Source: Paenibacillus spongiae | Lineage (GTDB): Bacteria; Bacillota; Bacilli; Paenibacillales; Paenibacillaceae | Reading direction: 5' to 3' | NCBI RefSeq assembly: GCF_024734895.1 | Contig: NZ_CP091430.1 | Location: forward strand, 7,131,501-7,195,500 | DNA: 64,000 bases | In this document: one piece after another, positions 48,868-57,148 of the stretch | Layout of the letters: each line of letters starts with the position of its first letter | Numbering within the stretch: position 1 is the first letter of the stretch | Position numbers and translations under genes: made by a program | Notes under the pieces: model-generated | The model's input: only the letters and a program-made list of their open reading frames with translations | What the model was told of the DNA's origin: nothing | Database searches by the model: none

Positions 48868-49455
48868 TCATCCTCTCTTGCAAGTTATTGCTTTACAGAA
48901 CCAATTCCACAGCTGCTCCTGTCTTTCCAGAAACAGCTCCTTCTCGTACAGCTCCCGTTCCACGATCAATCCATCCACCAGCGCATAGAACAATGCAAGC
49001 AGCCGCTTTTCTTCCTCTTCGTCAAGCTCATCGCCATGTGTCATGCAACCTTGGATGAGAGGAGCAAGATGACTAGTCAGAAACCGCTCATGCCCGTCGA
49101 AATCTTGACGAAGCCGGTCCCGCAGATGGCGGGGCGGCACCATTATCGTCCTTTTCAGGAATGATTTCTCCAGCGTCGGTTCCCCATGGCCGGAATAATA
49201 ATGGAAAGCCGCCCGCACCCGTTCCAGCGGCGGCCAATCGGCAGTCTGATTGACAATCTTCAAGAATTGGCCGCAATCTTCCCGGATCACATCCTCGACC
49301 AATGCAAGGAACAGTTGCTCCTTCGATTCAAAATGGGCATAGATCGACGGCGTCTTAATCCCGACAGCCTTAGCAATCTGAGACATGGAAGTCCCTTCAT
49401 AGCCCGACTCCGTAAATAGCATTAACGCTGCATGCTTCAATTTCGAAGCGGTCAT
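48868..49455 (-). CDS. TetR-family repressor of the SMR operon
   Basis: A 195-residue regulator. Its N-terminal HTH is LFTESGYEGTSMSQIAKAVG then IKTPSIYAHFESKEQLFLAL, a strong TetR match. The C-terminal ligand-binding domain is helical. The ATG at 49455 is chosen because GGAGGG lies seven bases upstream. It is the first gene of the operon tetR-smr-smr. A perfect palindrome just downstream of its promoter is the likely operator, so expression should be autorepressed and induced by the pump's substrates. Confidence 0.92.
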   Translation of the reverse strand: MTASKLKHAALMLFTESGYEGTSMSQIAKAVGIKTPSIYAHFESKEQLFLALVEDVIREDCGQFLKIVNQTADWPPLERVRAAFHYYSGHGEPTLEKSFLKRTIMVPPRHLRDRLRQDFDGHERFLTSHLAPLIQGCMTHGDELDEEEEKRLLALFYALVDGLIVERELYEKELFLERQEQLWNWFCKAITCKRG

Positions 49456-49514
49456 ATCCAATCCCTCCGCGATTATATGAAAACAAAGTCCCGTTGAGGC
49501 TCATGCCCACTTAC

Positions 49515-49567
49515 CTAACGATCGTTAGTCCGAAAGAAATTTTATCTTCTCCCCAGCCTGTTGTCAA
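49515..49567 (-). promoter_or_regulatory. Promoter and TetR operator of the SMR operon
   Basis: Minus strand: TTGACA (49567-49562), 17 bases, TAAAAT (49544-49539), all near-consensus. A perfect 14-bp palindrome CTAACGATCGTTAG at 49515-49528 covers the start-site region. Confidence 0.85.
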
Positions 49568-49614
49568 TGGTCCAGATAAGCACCCCATACAGAATTTCCA
49601 CATCAAAGAAAAGA

Positions 49615-49643
49615 TTTACAAATGATGGATCCGATGTTACTAT
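49615..49643 (+). promoter_or_regulatory. Promoter of the ArsR-GHKL gene
   Basis: TTTACA (49615-49620), 17 bases, TACTAT (49638-49643). It diverges from the SMR operon promoter, the -35 boxes being about 48 bp apart. Confidence 0.72.
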
Positions 49644-49644
49644 T

Positions 49645-49674
49645 TAATTACGTAATAACGTTATTACGTAATTA
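49645..49674. promoter_or_regulatory. Perfect 30-bp palindrome, probable operator
   Basis: The 30 bases are an exact inverted repeat with centre AACGTT. Each arm contains its own small palindrome ATTACGTAAT (49647-49656 and 49663-49672). It begins one base after the -10 and ends 19 bases before the ATG, covering the transcription start. An ArsR-type dimer, or two, could bind here. Confidence 0.8.
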
Positions 49675-49693
49675 CTGCAATGAGGTGATGTTT

Positions 49694-50839
49694 ATGACTC
49701 CATCCAGAGACTTCGCCGCTGAATTAGATGACATGAAGACACAGCTCGCCGATCTTGCCCTGCAAGTCAGACAGCTGACGGGAGCAGCCGATACAGGTGC
49801 AATCCGAGCAGCATCTGCCCGTCAGGATCTACCCGCTGCGGCGTATACGCCCGCCGAGACCGATAAGTCCAGCTCTTCCTCCGGCGAGCTTTATTACTCC
49901 GGCCACTACAACCAGGATAATGCCCGATTCCGCTGGGAGCCGAAATCGCGATCCGTGAACCAGATTTTGTCCACCGACGGGGAAAAGGCAGCCAAAGTGG
50001 TAGGCGCGCTCGGGCATAAGCAGCGGCTCGATATTATCCGCACGATCCTGCAGGAGCCTATGAGCGGGGCCGAGCTGGTCGAACGGCTGAACATGGGGAC
50101 GACCGGTCAGCTGTACCACCATCTGAAGGCGCTGCTCGGCGCCGACCTGCTGCAGCAGGATGACCGCGGCGGCCGATATTCAATTCCCCGCCACCGTACG
50201 CTACCTTTGCTGCTGCTTCTTGCCGCAGCTTCCGACCTGCTCGATGCGAGCGATTATATGGACATGACCGAGGTCCGCGGCAATTCTTCCGCATACCTGG
50301 GCAGCACGGAAGGCAAGCACGACCCGCATGCCCTGCTGGGTGCTGTGCTGGAGAACAGTCTATTGGAGCACAATGCCGGCTATTGCACGGAAGTGAATAT
50401 TTATATTCATGACGATTCCAGGGTGACGGTAGCGGACAATGGACGCGGCATTCCAGCCCGCGCGTTCCCCGGGGCGGATACCGATCGTTCCTGGCTCCAG
50501 ACCGTCATGACCGATCTGCATAACCGAACCGCAACCGGCGCGTCCTACACCGTGCCGGGCGGAGAGAAAGGAATTAGCATTGCAGTTGTCAATGCCCTGT
50601 CGCTCCACCTGCAGGTCGAGACGAGATGGGACGGCTCGATTATTCGCCAGGACTACAGCCACGGCATCCCGCGCAGTGCGCTGACTCCGGTTGGCACGAC
50701 AGGCGAGACGGGAACAAGCGTGACCTTCGAGCCGGACCCGGAACTGTTCAGCTCCGCGTTCGATCGGGAGACGGTGGAGAAGATGATTGCAGAACGTTCG
50801 GCGATGTATCCACAGCTAACCCTTCGGGTGCACGTATAA
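49694..50839 (+). CDS. ArsR-type winged-helix protein fused to a GyrB-like GHKL domain
   Basis: A 381-residue cytoplasmic protein. About 5-30 is a short coiled coil and 31-90 is a low-complexity linker. About 96-166 is a winged helix (GALGHKQRLDIIRTILQEP, GTTGQLYHHLKALLGADLL). About 193-355 reads like the GyrB ATPase domain: YLGSTEGKH, NAGYCTEVNIYI, VTVADNGRGIP (D248), PGGEKGISIAVVNALS and GTSVTFEPDPELF. The ATP-binding Asn is N221, but the residue four before it, the catalytic Glu in GyrB, is A217. There is no transducer, Toprim or cleavage domain. Probably a nucleotide-sensing (or GyrB-ligand-sensing) regulator; that is inference. Start 49694 follows GAGGTGATG. Confidence 0.82.
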   Translation: MTPSRDFAAELDDMKTQLADLALQVRQLTGAADTGAIRAASARQDLPAAAYTPAETDKSSSSSGELYYSGHYNQDNARFRWEPKSRSVNQILSTDGEKAAKVVGALGHKQRLDIIRTILQEPMSGAELVERLNMGTTGQLYHHLKALLGADLLQQDDRGGRYSIPRHRTLPLLLLLAAASDLLDASDYMDMTEVRGNSSAYLGSTEGKHDPHALLGAVLENSLLEHNAGYCTEVNIYIHDDSRVTVADNGRGIPARAFPGADTDRSWLQTVMTDLHNRTATGASYTVPGGEKGISIAVVNALSLHLQVETRWDGSIIRQDYSHGIPRSALTPVGTTGETGTSVTFEPDPELFSSAFDRETVEKMIAERSAMYPQLTLRVHV

Positions 50840-50861
50840 CAGAACAGGCAGGTCAAACATC

Positions 50862-50911
50862 AAAGAAGCCTCGGGCTTGAACGGATTCCCGCCTGCCCTC
50901 GGCTTCTTTTT
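50862..50911 (+). terminator. Terminator of the ArsR-GHKL gene
   Basis: AAGAAGCC and GGCTTCTT with inner GGGC/GCCC pairing, then TTTTT, about 25 bases after the stop. Confidence 0.8.
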
Positions 50912-51012
50912 AATGCTGCTATTCTTTCGTATCGTTAACCTTCTCCGAATCCCGAATGATATTTCTTCTGACTGGAGGATTCGTTCTTCGTATGCGTCTG
51001 GCGCTTCTCCTC

Positions 51013-51171
51013 TTACTTGTCGGGCTTCAGATCCTCCATCGGGACCGGGTTGACATTCTTCTGACTTTCCCACACATCGAACAGGCTGGGCTCATCCGTC
51101 GGATACTGCTCCGGATGGTCCCGATTGTTCTTGGGATCGACGCGGGTTGCCCTGTCCTTCTCGTTCGCCAT
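51013..51171 (-). CDS. Small hydrophilic protein, unknown
   Basis: A 52-residue protein (starting MANEKDRATRVDPKNNRDHP), highly charged, Pro/Asp/Asn-rich, with one tryptophan and no cysteine. AGAGGTGA lies seven bases before the ATG. Codon choice and the ribosome site look real, although it is too short for most gene callers. I do not recognise a family. No clear promoter is seen; a sporulation promoter is possible but not supported by a good -10. Confidence 0.6.
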   Translation of the reverse strand: MANEKDRATRVDPKNNRDHPEQYPTDEPSLFDVWESQKNVNPVPMEDLKPDK

Positions 51172-51293
51172 ATCTGTTCACCTCTGCTCGCCAACTTGTA
51201 CTACTTACATACCTCCGGGGCGTTATGCCCAAACAAGGAAGATTGAGGAGACCGGCTCAGGCTCGCCCCGCCCGGGCGATAGATTCGCAAGCA

Positions 51294-51471
51294 GTAAGAC
51301 CTTTTTGGGCGTTACAGACGCCCGTGCGCTGACGCGGACCGGCCGGATCACGCTGTAACGCCCTTTTTCGGTCTTACAGACCCCGCCGCCCTGCTGCGGC
51401 GCTTCTGTAAGACCTTTTTTGGGCCGTTACAGACGCCCGTGCGCTGACGCGGACCGGCCGGATCACGCTAT
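51294..51471. repeat. Array of quasi-palindromic GTAAGACC...TTTTT...TTAC hairpin elements
   Basis: Three elements of about 26 bp at 51294-51318, 51354-51380 and 51406-51433 share GTAA, CC, T5-6, GG and TTACAGA. A 64-bp block (51294-51357) is repeated almost exactly at 51408-51471. GTCTTACAGA/TCTGTAAGAC and GTTACAG/CTGTAAC give long hairpins. Poly-T runs could end transcripts from either side. The zone lies downstream of the GH3 gene. Confidence 0.8.
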
Positions 51472-51486
51472 AGCTCCCGCCTATCC

Positions 51487-52803
51487 CTATCCACTCGTAT
51501 ACTGCTTCAACACGCTGCGGATATCCGCATTCAACTTACTCAATGACGGCGAAGCGACCGGCTCGTCATTCAACTTGTAGCGCTGCTTCAGCTCCAGTAT
51601 CCGCATCACGCTCTCATCGATCCGCTGTTCGGTTAGCTCTCCCTTGGTTACGCTCTGCTTCAGAGCCTGGATGACCTTATCGACATTGCCGTACTCATGG
51701 GCTACCAGCACAATATCGCTACCTGCCATGACCGTACGGACGGCCGCTTCGCCAATGCCGTAATTTTGGGCAATGGCGCCCATCGTCATGTCATCGGTCA
51801 TGACCACCCCTTCGAATCCGAGCGTTCCGCGCAAGTGATCCGTTATAATCGTCTTCGACAACGAGGAAGGATAGTCCTCATCTATCTTCGGGAACAGAAT
51901 GTGGGCCACCATGACGGCATCGGCCCCCTGTCCGATCGCTTCAGCGAACGGCTTCCATTCAAATTCCTTTAACTGCTCCAGATTCTTGTGCACGACCGGC
52001 AGCTCCAGATGAGAGTCCACTGAGGTATCTCCATGCCCCGGAAAATGCTTCACGACCGGAATTACGCCCTCGTTGCGAATAGCGCTCATAACCGCCATCC
52101 CCATGCTCGTCACTACCTTTGCGGTCGCCCCGTAAGAGCGCGTGCCGATAACCGGATTATCCGGGTTGCTGTTAATATCAAGGACCGGGGCATAGTCCAT
52201 ATTAAGCCCCATGGCTTCCGCTTCCCGTCCGAGCAGCGAACCTACCGCCGAGGCGAACGGCACTTTCCCCGTTGCGCCAATCGCCGCCGCGGAAGGCAGC
52301 CGTTCCAGCCCGGGAAGCCGGCTAACCTTGCCGCCCTCCTGATCTACCGACAGAATGAGCGGTGCCGCACTTGCTTTATTCCATTCTTTCAACTGGTTGA
52401 TGTACGTAATGACCGCTTTTGGTGAAGCCAGATTATCTTTGTAGAAAATGATGCCGCCCACATGCTGCTCGGCGATCATTCGCTTGTCCTGGTTATTCGC
52501 AGCGGTCCCATCCACACCGGCTATGATGAGCTGGCCGATCTTCTGGTCAAGCGACATCTTCGCCAATACTTGCTGGAAAGCGTTATTCTCCGGCTCATCG
52601 CTTCCTTGTGCGCTATCGCCGTTGTTATTCCCCTTATTATCCGTTCCGGCAGGAGGCTGCTCTTCCGGCTGCGGACGGACTTCTCCCGGTGGTGTCGGTT
52701 TTCCGCCGTTATCCGGCGTCGGATTGCCGCTCTTCGCGCATCCGGCAGCAACCATGCATATAAGAAGCACGGCTGCGATAATCCATAATTGGCGTTTCTT
52801 CAC
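51487..52803 (-). CDS. GH3 beta-N-acetylhexosaminidase-like lipoprotein
   Basis: A 438-residue lipoprotein. Signal peptide with lipobox ending at C22 (ICMVAAGCAKSG), then a Pro/Gly/Asn linker to about residue 75. The GH3 domain has LILSVDQEGGKVSRLPG, the NagZ-type catalytic His loop VVKHFPGHGDTSVDSH and the nucleophile region EGVVMTDDMTMGAI. NagZ-type enzymes remove GlcNAc from muropeptides during cell-wall recycling. In Bacillales the enzyme is secreted and wall-associated. Single gene. Confidence 0.92.
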   Translation of the reverse strand: MKKRQLWIIAAVLLICMVAAGCAKSGNPTPDNGGKPTPPGEVRPQPEEQPPAGTDNKGNNNGDSAQGSDEPENNAFQQVLAKMSLDQKIGQLIIAGVDGTAANNQDKRMIAEQHVGGIIFYKDNLASPKAVITYINQLKEWNKASAAPLILSVDQEGGKVSRLPGLERLPSAAAIGATGKVPFASAVGSLLGREAEAMGLNMDYAPVLDINSNPDNPVIGTRSYGATAKVVTSMGMAVMSAIRNEGVIPVVKHFPGHGDTSVDSHLELPVVHKNLEQLKEFEWKPFAEAIGQGADAVMVAHILFPKIDEDYPSSLSKTIITDHLRGTLGFEGVVMTDDMTMGAIAQNYGIGEAAVRTVMAGSDIVLVAHEYGNVDKVIQALKQSVTKGELTEQRIDESVMRILELKQRYKLNDEPVASPSLSKLNADIRSVLKQYTSG

Positions 52804-52939
52804 GCTGCACCTCGCTTTCGGCTCTCAACACTCAGCCTATTCATAGCCTTGATCCTATCATTATATAACTTCATGCATTCCGTTTCATTCTCCCCAATCC
52901 ACAGCACATGCCTCCGAGATCGAATAAAATCTATCGACA

Positions 52940-53004
52940 TGTGGATAACTTTATCATCACACCTTATCCACATACTTACTAACAATTAATCAACATTATC
53001 CACA
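52940..53004. promoter_or_regulatory. Cluster of three perfect DnaA boxes
   Basis: TGTGGATAA at 52940-52948 (minus), TTATCCACA at 52964-52972 and at 52996-53004 (plus). They lie in the 360-bp AT-rich gap upstream of the GH3 lipoprotein gene and downstream of the hydrolase gene. No other gene is present in the gap. Confidence 0.75.
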
Positions 53005-53091
53005 TGCGATTGTGAACTTTAGTGGCATGAATGATTAACCTTGTTTATATGCGTCTCTTCTCCGCAGCTAGGACGCATTCGGATGAACGGC

Positions 53092-53132
53092 AAAAACGCC
53101 TTGCCGCTATGGTTACCCCATAATGGCAAAGC
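53092..53132 (-). terminator. Terminator of the alpha/beta-hydrolase gene
   Basis: Minus strand arms GCTTTGCC and GGCAAGGC with inner ATGG/CCAT pairing, then GTTTTT. Confidence 0.82.
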
Positions 53133-53163
53133 ATTTCGCAATCAATCTATCTGTTTCATGGCA

Positions 53164-53988
53164 TTAAATCGTCCAATAGCTCCAATCCGAACGGCGCTTG
53201 CCGAGCGATTCAATCCAGCGGAGCGTAAATTGGAACGCTTGGTCCCGCGCCGATTTCGAGGAGAAGGTGTGGTCCGCCTGCATGATGACTTCCTTGTCGC
53301 AGCAGCCCTCCTTGCGCAGCCAGAAGGTCTTCTGATAGAGGAAGCAATAGTCGACCGGAACGACCGTGTCGGCCGTACCATGCACGATCAGCACGTCTCC
53401 GCTGTAGCCGCGCAGCTCCGTGAGCGGCTGATATTCCACCAATGAATTAATGAAATGCTGCGTAAGCTCGTAATGCAAATAATCCGTTTTGCCTGTCTTC
53501 TCGATTTCTGCGACCGCTTGTTTCCCGATAATGTTGCGTATATCCATATAGGGGTGCGCGACCGGCGCCCAGAGCACGAGCGATTTCACCCGGCTGTCCC
53601 GCGCCGCGGTCAGAACCGCCACAGCCCCGCCCAAGCTGTGTCCGAGCAGCATGATCCGATCGGGATCAACCAAATCCAGGCCAGCCGCATAATCAATGAC
53701 GGTCCGCGTCTGATCGATGAGGGCATCAAGTCCGCCGCTCCCGTAATCTCCCGTACTCTCGCCGCAGCCGCCATAATCGAAACGGAGGACAAGGTAGCCG
53801 CTGCCTGTCAGCTGCTCTGCAGCCTCGACGAACAGCCGATCCGTGCCGATGCGGTTGCCGATAAACCCGTGGCAAATGATGATGATCGGGAACTTCTTCT
53901 TCCACCGGTCTTCATTATCGGACGCGGGATACTGCAGGACGCCGGATAGATGCACATCGCCGCTCTTGATCGTTATGGGATGATTCAT
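53164..53988 (-). CDS. Alpha/beta hydrolase (esterase/peptidase-like)
   Basis: A 274-residue cytoplasmic hydrolase. Nucleophile S118 in LLGHSLGGAVAVL; the oxyanion HG at 40-41 (IIICHGFIGNRIG); acid D in VHGTADTVVPVDY; catalytic His in MQADHTFSSKSARD. It resembles the YmpH/feruloyl-esterase-like group that lacks a lid insertion. The substrate is unknown. It is a single gene between the DnaA boxes and the AlkD-like gene. Confidence 0.88.
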   Translation of the reverse strand: MNHPITIKSGDVHLSGVLQYPASDNEDRWKKKFPIIIICHGFIGNRIGTDRLFVEAAEQLTGSGYLVLRFDYGGCGESTGDYGSGGLDALIDQTRTVIDYAAGLDLVDPDRIMLLGHSLGGAVAVLTAARDSRVKSLVLWAPVAHPYMDIRNIIGKQAVAEIEKTGKTDYLHYELTQHFINSLVEYQPLTELRGYSGDVLIVHGTADTVVPVDYCFLYQKTFWLRKEGCCDKEVIMQADHTFSSKSARDQAFQFTLRWIESLGKRRSDWSYWTI

Positions 53989-54128
53989 ACTTGGGCACCG
54001 CCTTTATTCCTATAATTCATACTAGTTTACTTGGTTATAAGTTTACCATGCTATTCAATGTCCGTCAAACGTTTTTTGACCCTTCCTGACGCCGAGCCCC
54101 ATACCCTGTTATTCACTATGTATGCCGG

Positions 54129-54818
54129 CTATGCCTTGGCTTCCTTCGCCTTCACCCACTTCAAGGCTTCGCGCACGCTGAGCGGTGACAGCTCCGTCTC
54201 GGAGACGAACCGGATGACGGCCTCCTTATTCGTCTTCGAATATTCCCGCAGCGCCCAGCCAATCGCTTTGCGGATAAAGAACTCCTCTTCACCTTCGCAT
54301 CGTCGGATATATTCAAATAAAAGCTCCTGATCCGTATTGTCCTTATAGTGGAGCTGAAATAAGATGGCGCTTCTTCGCAGCCATAGATTGTCTGAAGCAA
54401 TCCACATATCCGTATATACCGGAATGAGCTCCGGGTACCGGGTAAACAGCCCGCCGACAAGCTTGCCGGCGATCAGATCTACGGTATCCCACCATGATTT
54501 TTCCGTGATCATCCACTGCAGCAGTTCAATCCATTCCGGCTCCGACTGCTTCAACCGCTTCTCCAACAGCTGCATGGCCGTATAGTGAAACTCCCGTTCC
54601 GGAAGCAGCCACAGCTCGCGCACAACCCGCTCCAGCTCGTCATCCGCCGGCATCCCGTATTCGAGCAGGAAAGACCTTGTCAGAATGACCCGCTCCGGAT
54701 TCTTCAAACCAAGGAACGGAAACAAATTCCGCATATAAGCGGACATAGGGCCCGCATTCTCCGGATTCGCCTCACTGCGCAGCCACTCTTCCAGCTGATT
54801 CACATAGGCGCTATTCAT
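54129..54818 (-). CDS. DNA alkylation repair protein (AlkD-like)
   Basis: A 229-residue all-helical HEAT-like repeat protein of the AlkD family, which removes bulky or cationic alkyl adducts such as N3-/N7-alkylpurines. Visible family features are RNLFPFLGLKNPER near the start, EKSWWDTVDLIAGKLVGGLF in the middle, WLRRSAILFQLHYKD and FIRKAIGWALREYSKTN. The ATG at 54818 (MNSAYVNQLE) follows GGGGAA; the 32 codons upstream in the open frame show no family similarity. Confidence 0.9.
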   Translation of the reverse strand: MNSAYVNQLEEWLRSEANPENAGPMSAYMRNLFPFLGLKNPERVILTRSFLLEYGMPADDELERVVRELWLLPEREFHYTAMQLLEKRLKQSEPEWIELLQWMITEKSWWDTVDLIAGKLVGGLFTRYPELIPVYTDMWIASDNLWLRRSAILFQLHYKDNTDQELLFEYIRRCEGEEEFFIRKAIGWALREYSKTNKEAVIRFVSETELSPLSVREALKWVKAKEAKA

Positions 54819-54930
54819 CTTTTCCCCACCCCGATCGTCCATTATTCCGATTAACTCCATTAAGTGTACACTATATTCAATAGGCTTCCAAACACAGATC
54901 GGAACCCACATCACCGCCCGAGTTCAATAG

Positions 54931-55114
54931 TTAACGGACACCAAATACGTTACTGGGGATTCTTGAAGGTTTCTGCAAGATTACGGACACGAGAGACGTT
55001 ATTAGTGCTGGAGTAGCCCCGAATCCCTGCGATTACTACAAATAGAGGTTCTGATGTCCACAACGATATAAAAAGAAGCCGAATCCTAAGAATAAGGTAT
55101 TCCGTGTCCGCAAC
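54931..55114. repeat. Array of four ~24-bp elements in nested inverted order
   Basis: Elements at 54931-54954 and 54981-55004 (plus) and at 55041-55064 and 55091-55114 (minus) share AACGGACAC..A.A..CGTTA (or its reverse). Start-to-start spacing is 50, 60 and 50 bp. The same family occurs at 39728-41535. It fills the 348-bp gap between the AlkD-like gene and the opp terminator; no gene is seen. Confidence 0.75.
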
Positions 55115-55118
55115 ACAC

Positions 55119-55153
55119 AAAAAACCGCATCATCGGTAAGGATGATGCGGTCT
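55119..55153 (-). terminator. Terminator of the opp operon
   Basis: Arms GACCGCATCATC and GATGATGCGGTT with a 5-base loop, then TTTTTT, on the minus strand 14 bases after oppF. Confidence 0.93.
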
Positions 55154-55166
55154 TCCAATCCTACAA

Positions 55167-56141
55167 TTAAGCGTAGTGGCAAGCCGCCAGATGGCCCGGC
55201 TTTACTTCGCGCAGCTGCGGCATCTCGGCCGCACAGCGTTCGGTCGCAACCGGACAACGCGTGCGGAACGGACATCCGCTCGGCGGATTGATCGGGCTCG
55301 GAATATCACCCTTGAGCACGATCCGTTCTTTACGGGCTTCGATGTCCGGATCCGGAACCGGAATCGAAGACAGCAGCGCTTGTGTATAAGGATGCTGCGC
55401 ATCGGCATACAGATCGGCGCTGTCCGCAAGCTCAACCAGCTTACCGAGATACATAACCGCCACCCGGTCACTGATATGCTTCACCATCGCCAAGTCGTGG
55501 GCAATGAACATATACGTGAGACCTTCGTCGTTCTGAAGCTCCTTCAGCAGGTTAACAATCTGAGCTTGAATCGAAACGTCGAGCGCCGAGATCGGCTCGT
55601 CGCATACGATGAATTGCGGATCAACCGCGAGCGCCCGGGCAATCCCGATACGCTGGCGCTGACCGCCTGAGAATTCATGCGGATAACGGTCCGCATGCGA
55701 AGACTGGAGTCCAACGCGCTCGAGAAGGCTCTCCACCTTCATCCGGCGCTCCTTGCGGCTGCCGGCCAAATTATGCAGGTCGAGCGGTTCTGCGATAATG
55801 TTCTCCACCGACCAGCGCGGATTGAGCGAAGCGTACGGATCCTGAAACACCATCTGCATCTGACGGCGCAGCTCCTTCAGCTTGTTCCCTCTCATCTTAT
55901 AGATATTCTGACCGTTAAAATTAACGATACCCGCCGTCGGCTCATATAACCGCAGAATCGTCCGGCCGGCCGTAGATTTGCCGCAGCCGGATTCACCCAC
56001 GACGCCAAGCGTCTCGCCCTTGCGGATGCCGAGCGTCAGATCGTTAACGGCCTTAAGCGTCTGTCCGTTAGCCACTTGAAAATGTTTGCTAAGCCCTTCG
56101 ATTTCCACTAAAGGCGCGGAAGTTCCATTCATACGATTCAC
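55167..56141 (-). CDS. oppF: Oligopeptide ABC transporter ATP-binding protein OppF
   Basis: A 324-residue ATPase. Walker [19 protein letters not shown], signature [18 protein letters not shown], Walker [15 protein letters not shown]. The C-terminal oligopeptide-transporter extension binds an Fe-S-like Cys group ([15 protein letters not shown]). The start overlaps oppD by four bases. Drives peptide import together with OppBCD and OppA. Confidence 0.95.
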   Translation of the reverse strand: MNRMNGTSAPLVEIEGLSKHFQVANGQTLKAVNDLTLGIRKGETLGVVGESGCGKSTAGRTILRLYEPTAGIVNFNGQNIYKMRGNKLKELRRQMQMVFQDPYASLNPRWSVENIIAEPLDLHNLAGSRKERRMKVESLLERVGLQSSHADRYPHEFSGGQRQRIGIARALAVDPQFIVCDEPISALDVSIQAQIVNLLKELQNDEGLTYMFIAHDLAMVKHISDRVAVMYLGKLVELADSADLYADAQHPYTQALLSSIPVPDPDIEARKERIVLKGDIPSPINPPSGCPFRTRCPVATERCAAEMPQLREVKPGHLAACHYA

Positions 56142-57139
56142 TCCTCTCTATACGAGCTATGGTGAAGCCAGCACCTGGACGAATGAGTCTCGCTATGCGC
56201 GATCATCTCCGTATCTGCCTGGGTGCATATTTTCATCGCATAATCGCAGCGGTCGCAGAACGCGCAGCCCTGCGGAGGATTGGCCATGTTCGGCGGCGTA
56301 CCGTCAATCGGAATAAGAGGCTCATCCTTCGGCTGATCCAGACGGGGGAGTGAACGGAGCAATCCGCGCGTATACGGATGCTTCGGATTCTTGAAGATCT
56401 CCTCCTTCGTACCTTCCTCAACCACTTTGCCTGCATACATGACGATGACGCGGTCGCACATGTCCGCAACAATACCAAGATCATGCGTAATCAGAATAAT
56501 CGATGTGCCCAGCCGTTCCTGCAAATCCTTCATGAGCTCCAATATTTGCGCCTGAATCGTAACGTCCAGAGCCGTCGTCGGTTCATCCGCAATTAGAAGC
56601 GCCGGATCGCATGACAGGGCAATGGCGATCATCGCACGCTGCCGCATGCCGCCCGAGAATTCATGCGGATATTGGGAGAAGCGCTGCTCCGGGCTCGGCA
56701 ATCCGACCAATCGCAGCATCTCGATCGCACGCTCCCGCGCCTGCTTCTTGTCCATGTTCTGGTGCTTCATCAACACTTCCGTAATTTGACGGCCGATCGT
56801 CATGGTCGGATTAAGCGACGTCATCGGATCCTGGAAGATCATTCCCATTTCCTTGCCACGGATCGCTTCCATCTCTTTCTCCGACTTCTTCAAGATATCT
56901 TCGCCGTTAAACAGGATTTGTCCGCCCTTCACCATTCCCGGCGGCGATGGAACAAGCCGCATGATCGATTGGGCGGTGACGCTCTTGCCGCTGCCGGACT
57001 CGCCGACAATCGCGAGCGCCTCTCCCTTCTTCAGGTCGAACGTGACGCTGCGGACCCCTTGAACTTCACCGCTCCGCGTCCGGAACGCAACTTGAAGTCC
57101 CTCAACAGATAATACTGTATCGTTATCTTTCATCGACAA
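56138..57139 (-). CDS. oppD: Oligopeptide ABC transporter ATP-binding protein OppD
   Basis: A 333-residue ATPase. Walker [19 protein letters not shown], signature [18 protein letters not shown], Walker [15 protein letters not shown] and H-loop [13 protein letters not shown]. The C-terminal Cys motif is [15 protein letters not shown]. It follows oppC by nine bases. Confidence 0.95.
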   Translation of the reverse strand: MSMKDNDTVLSVEGLQVAFRTRSGEVQGVRSVTFDLKKGEALAIVGESGSGKSVTAQSIMRLVPSPPGMVKGGQILFNGEDILKKSEKEMEAIRGKEMGMIFQDPMTSLNPTMTIGRQITEVLMKHQNMDKKQARERAIEMLRLVGLPSPEQRFSQYPHEFSGGMRQRAMIAIALSCDPALLIADEPTTALDVTIQAQILELMKDLQERLGTSIILITHDLGIVADMCDRVIVMYAGKVVEEGTKEEIFKNPKHPYTRGLLRSLPRLDQPKDEPLIPIDGTPPNMANPPQGCAFCDRCDYAMKICTQADTEMIAHSETHSSRCWLHHSSYREE

Positions 57140-57148
57140 TCACCTCCG

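Noticed and set aside
48472-49567. Guanidine riboswitch before the SMR genes
   Set aside because: No guanidine-class motif is seen; the promoter is followed directly by a TetR palindrome and the tetR gene.
50861-51012. Continuation or second small gene after the 52-aa protein
   Set aside because: The frame after its TAA stays open for about 22 codons but has no start codon or ribosome site.
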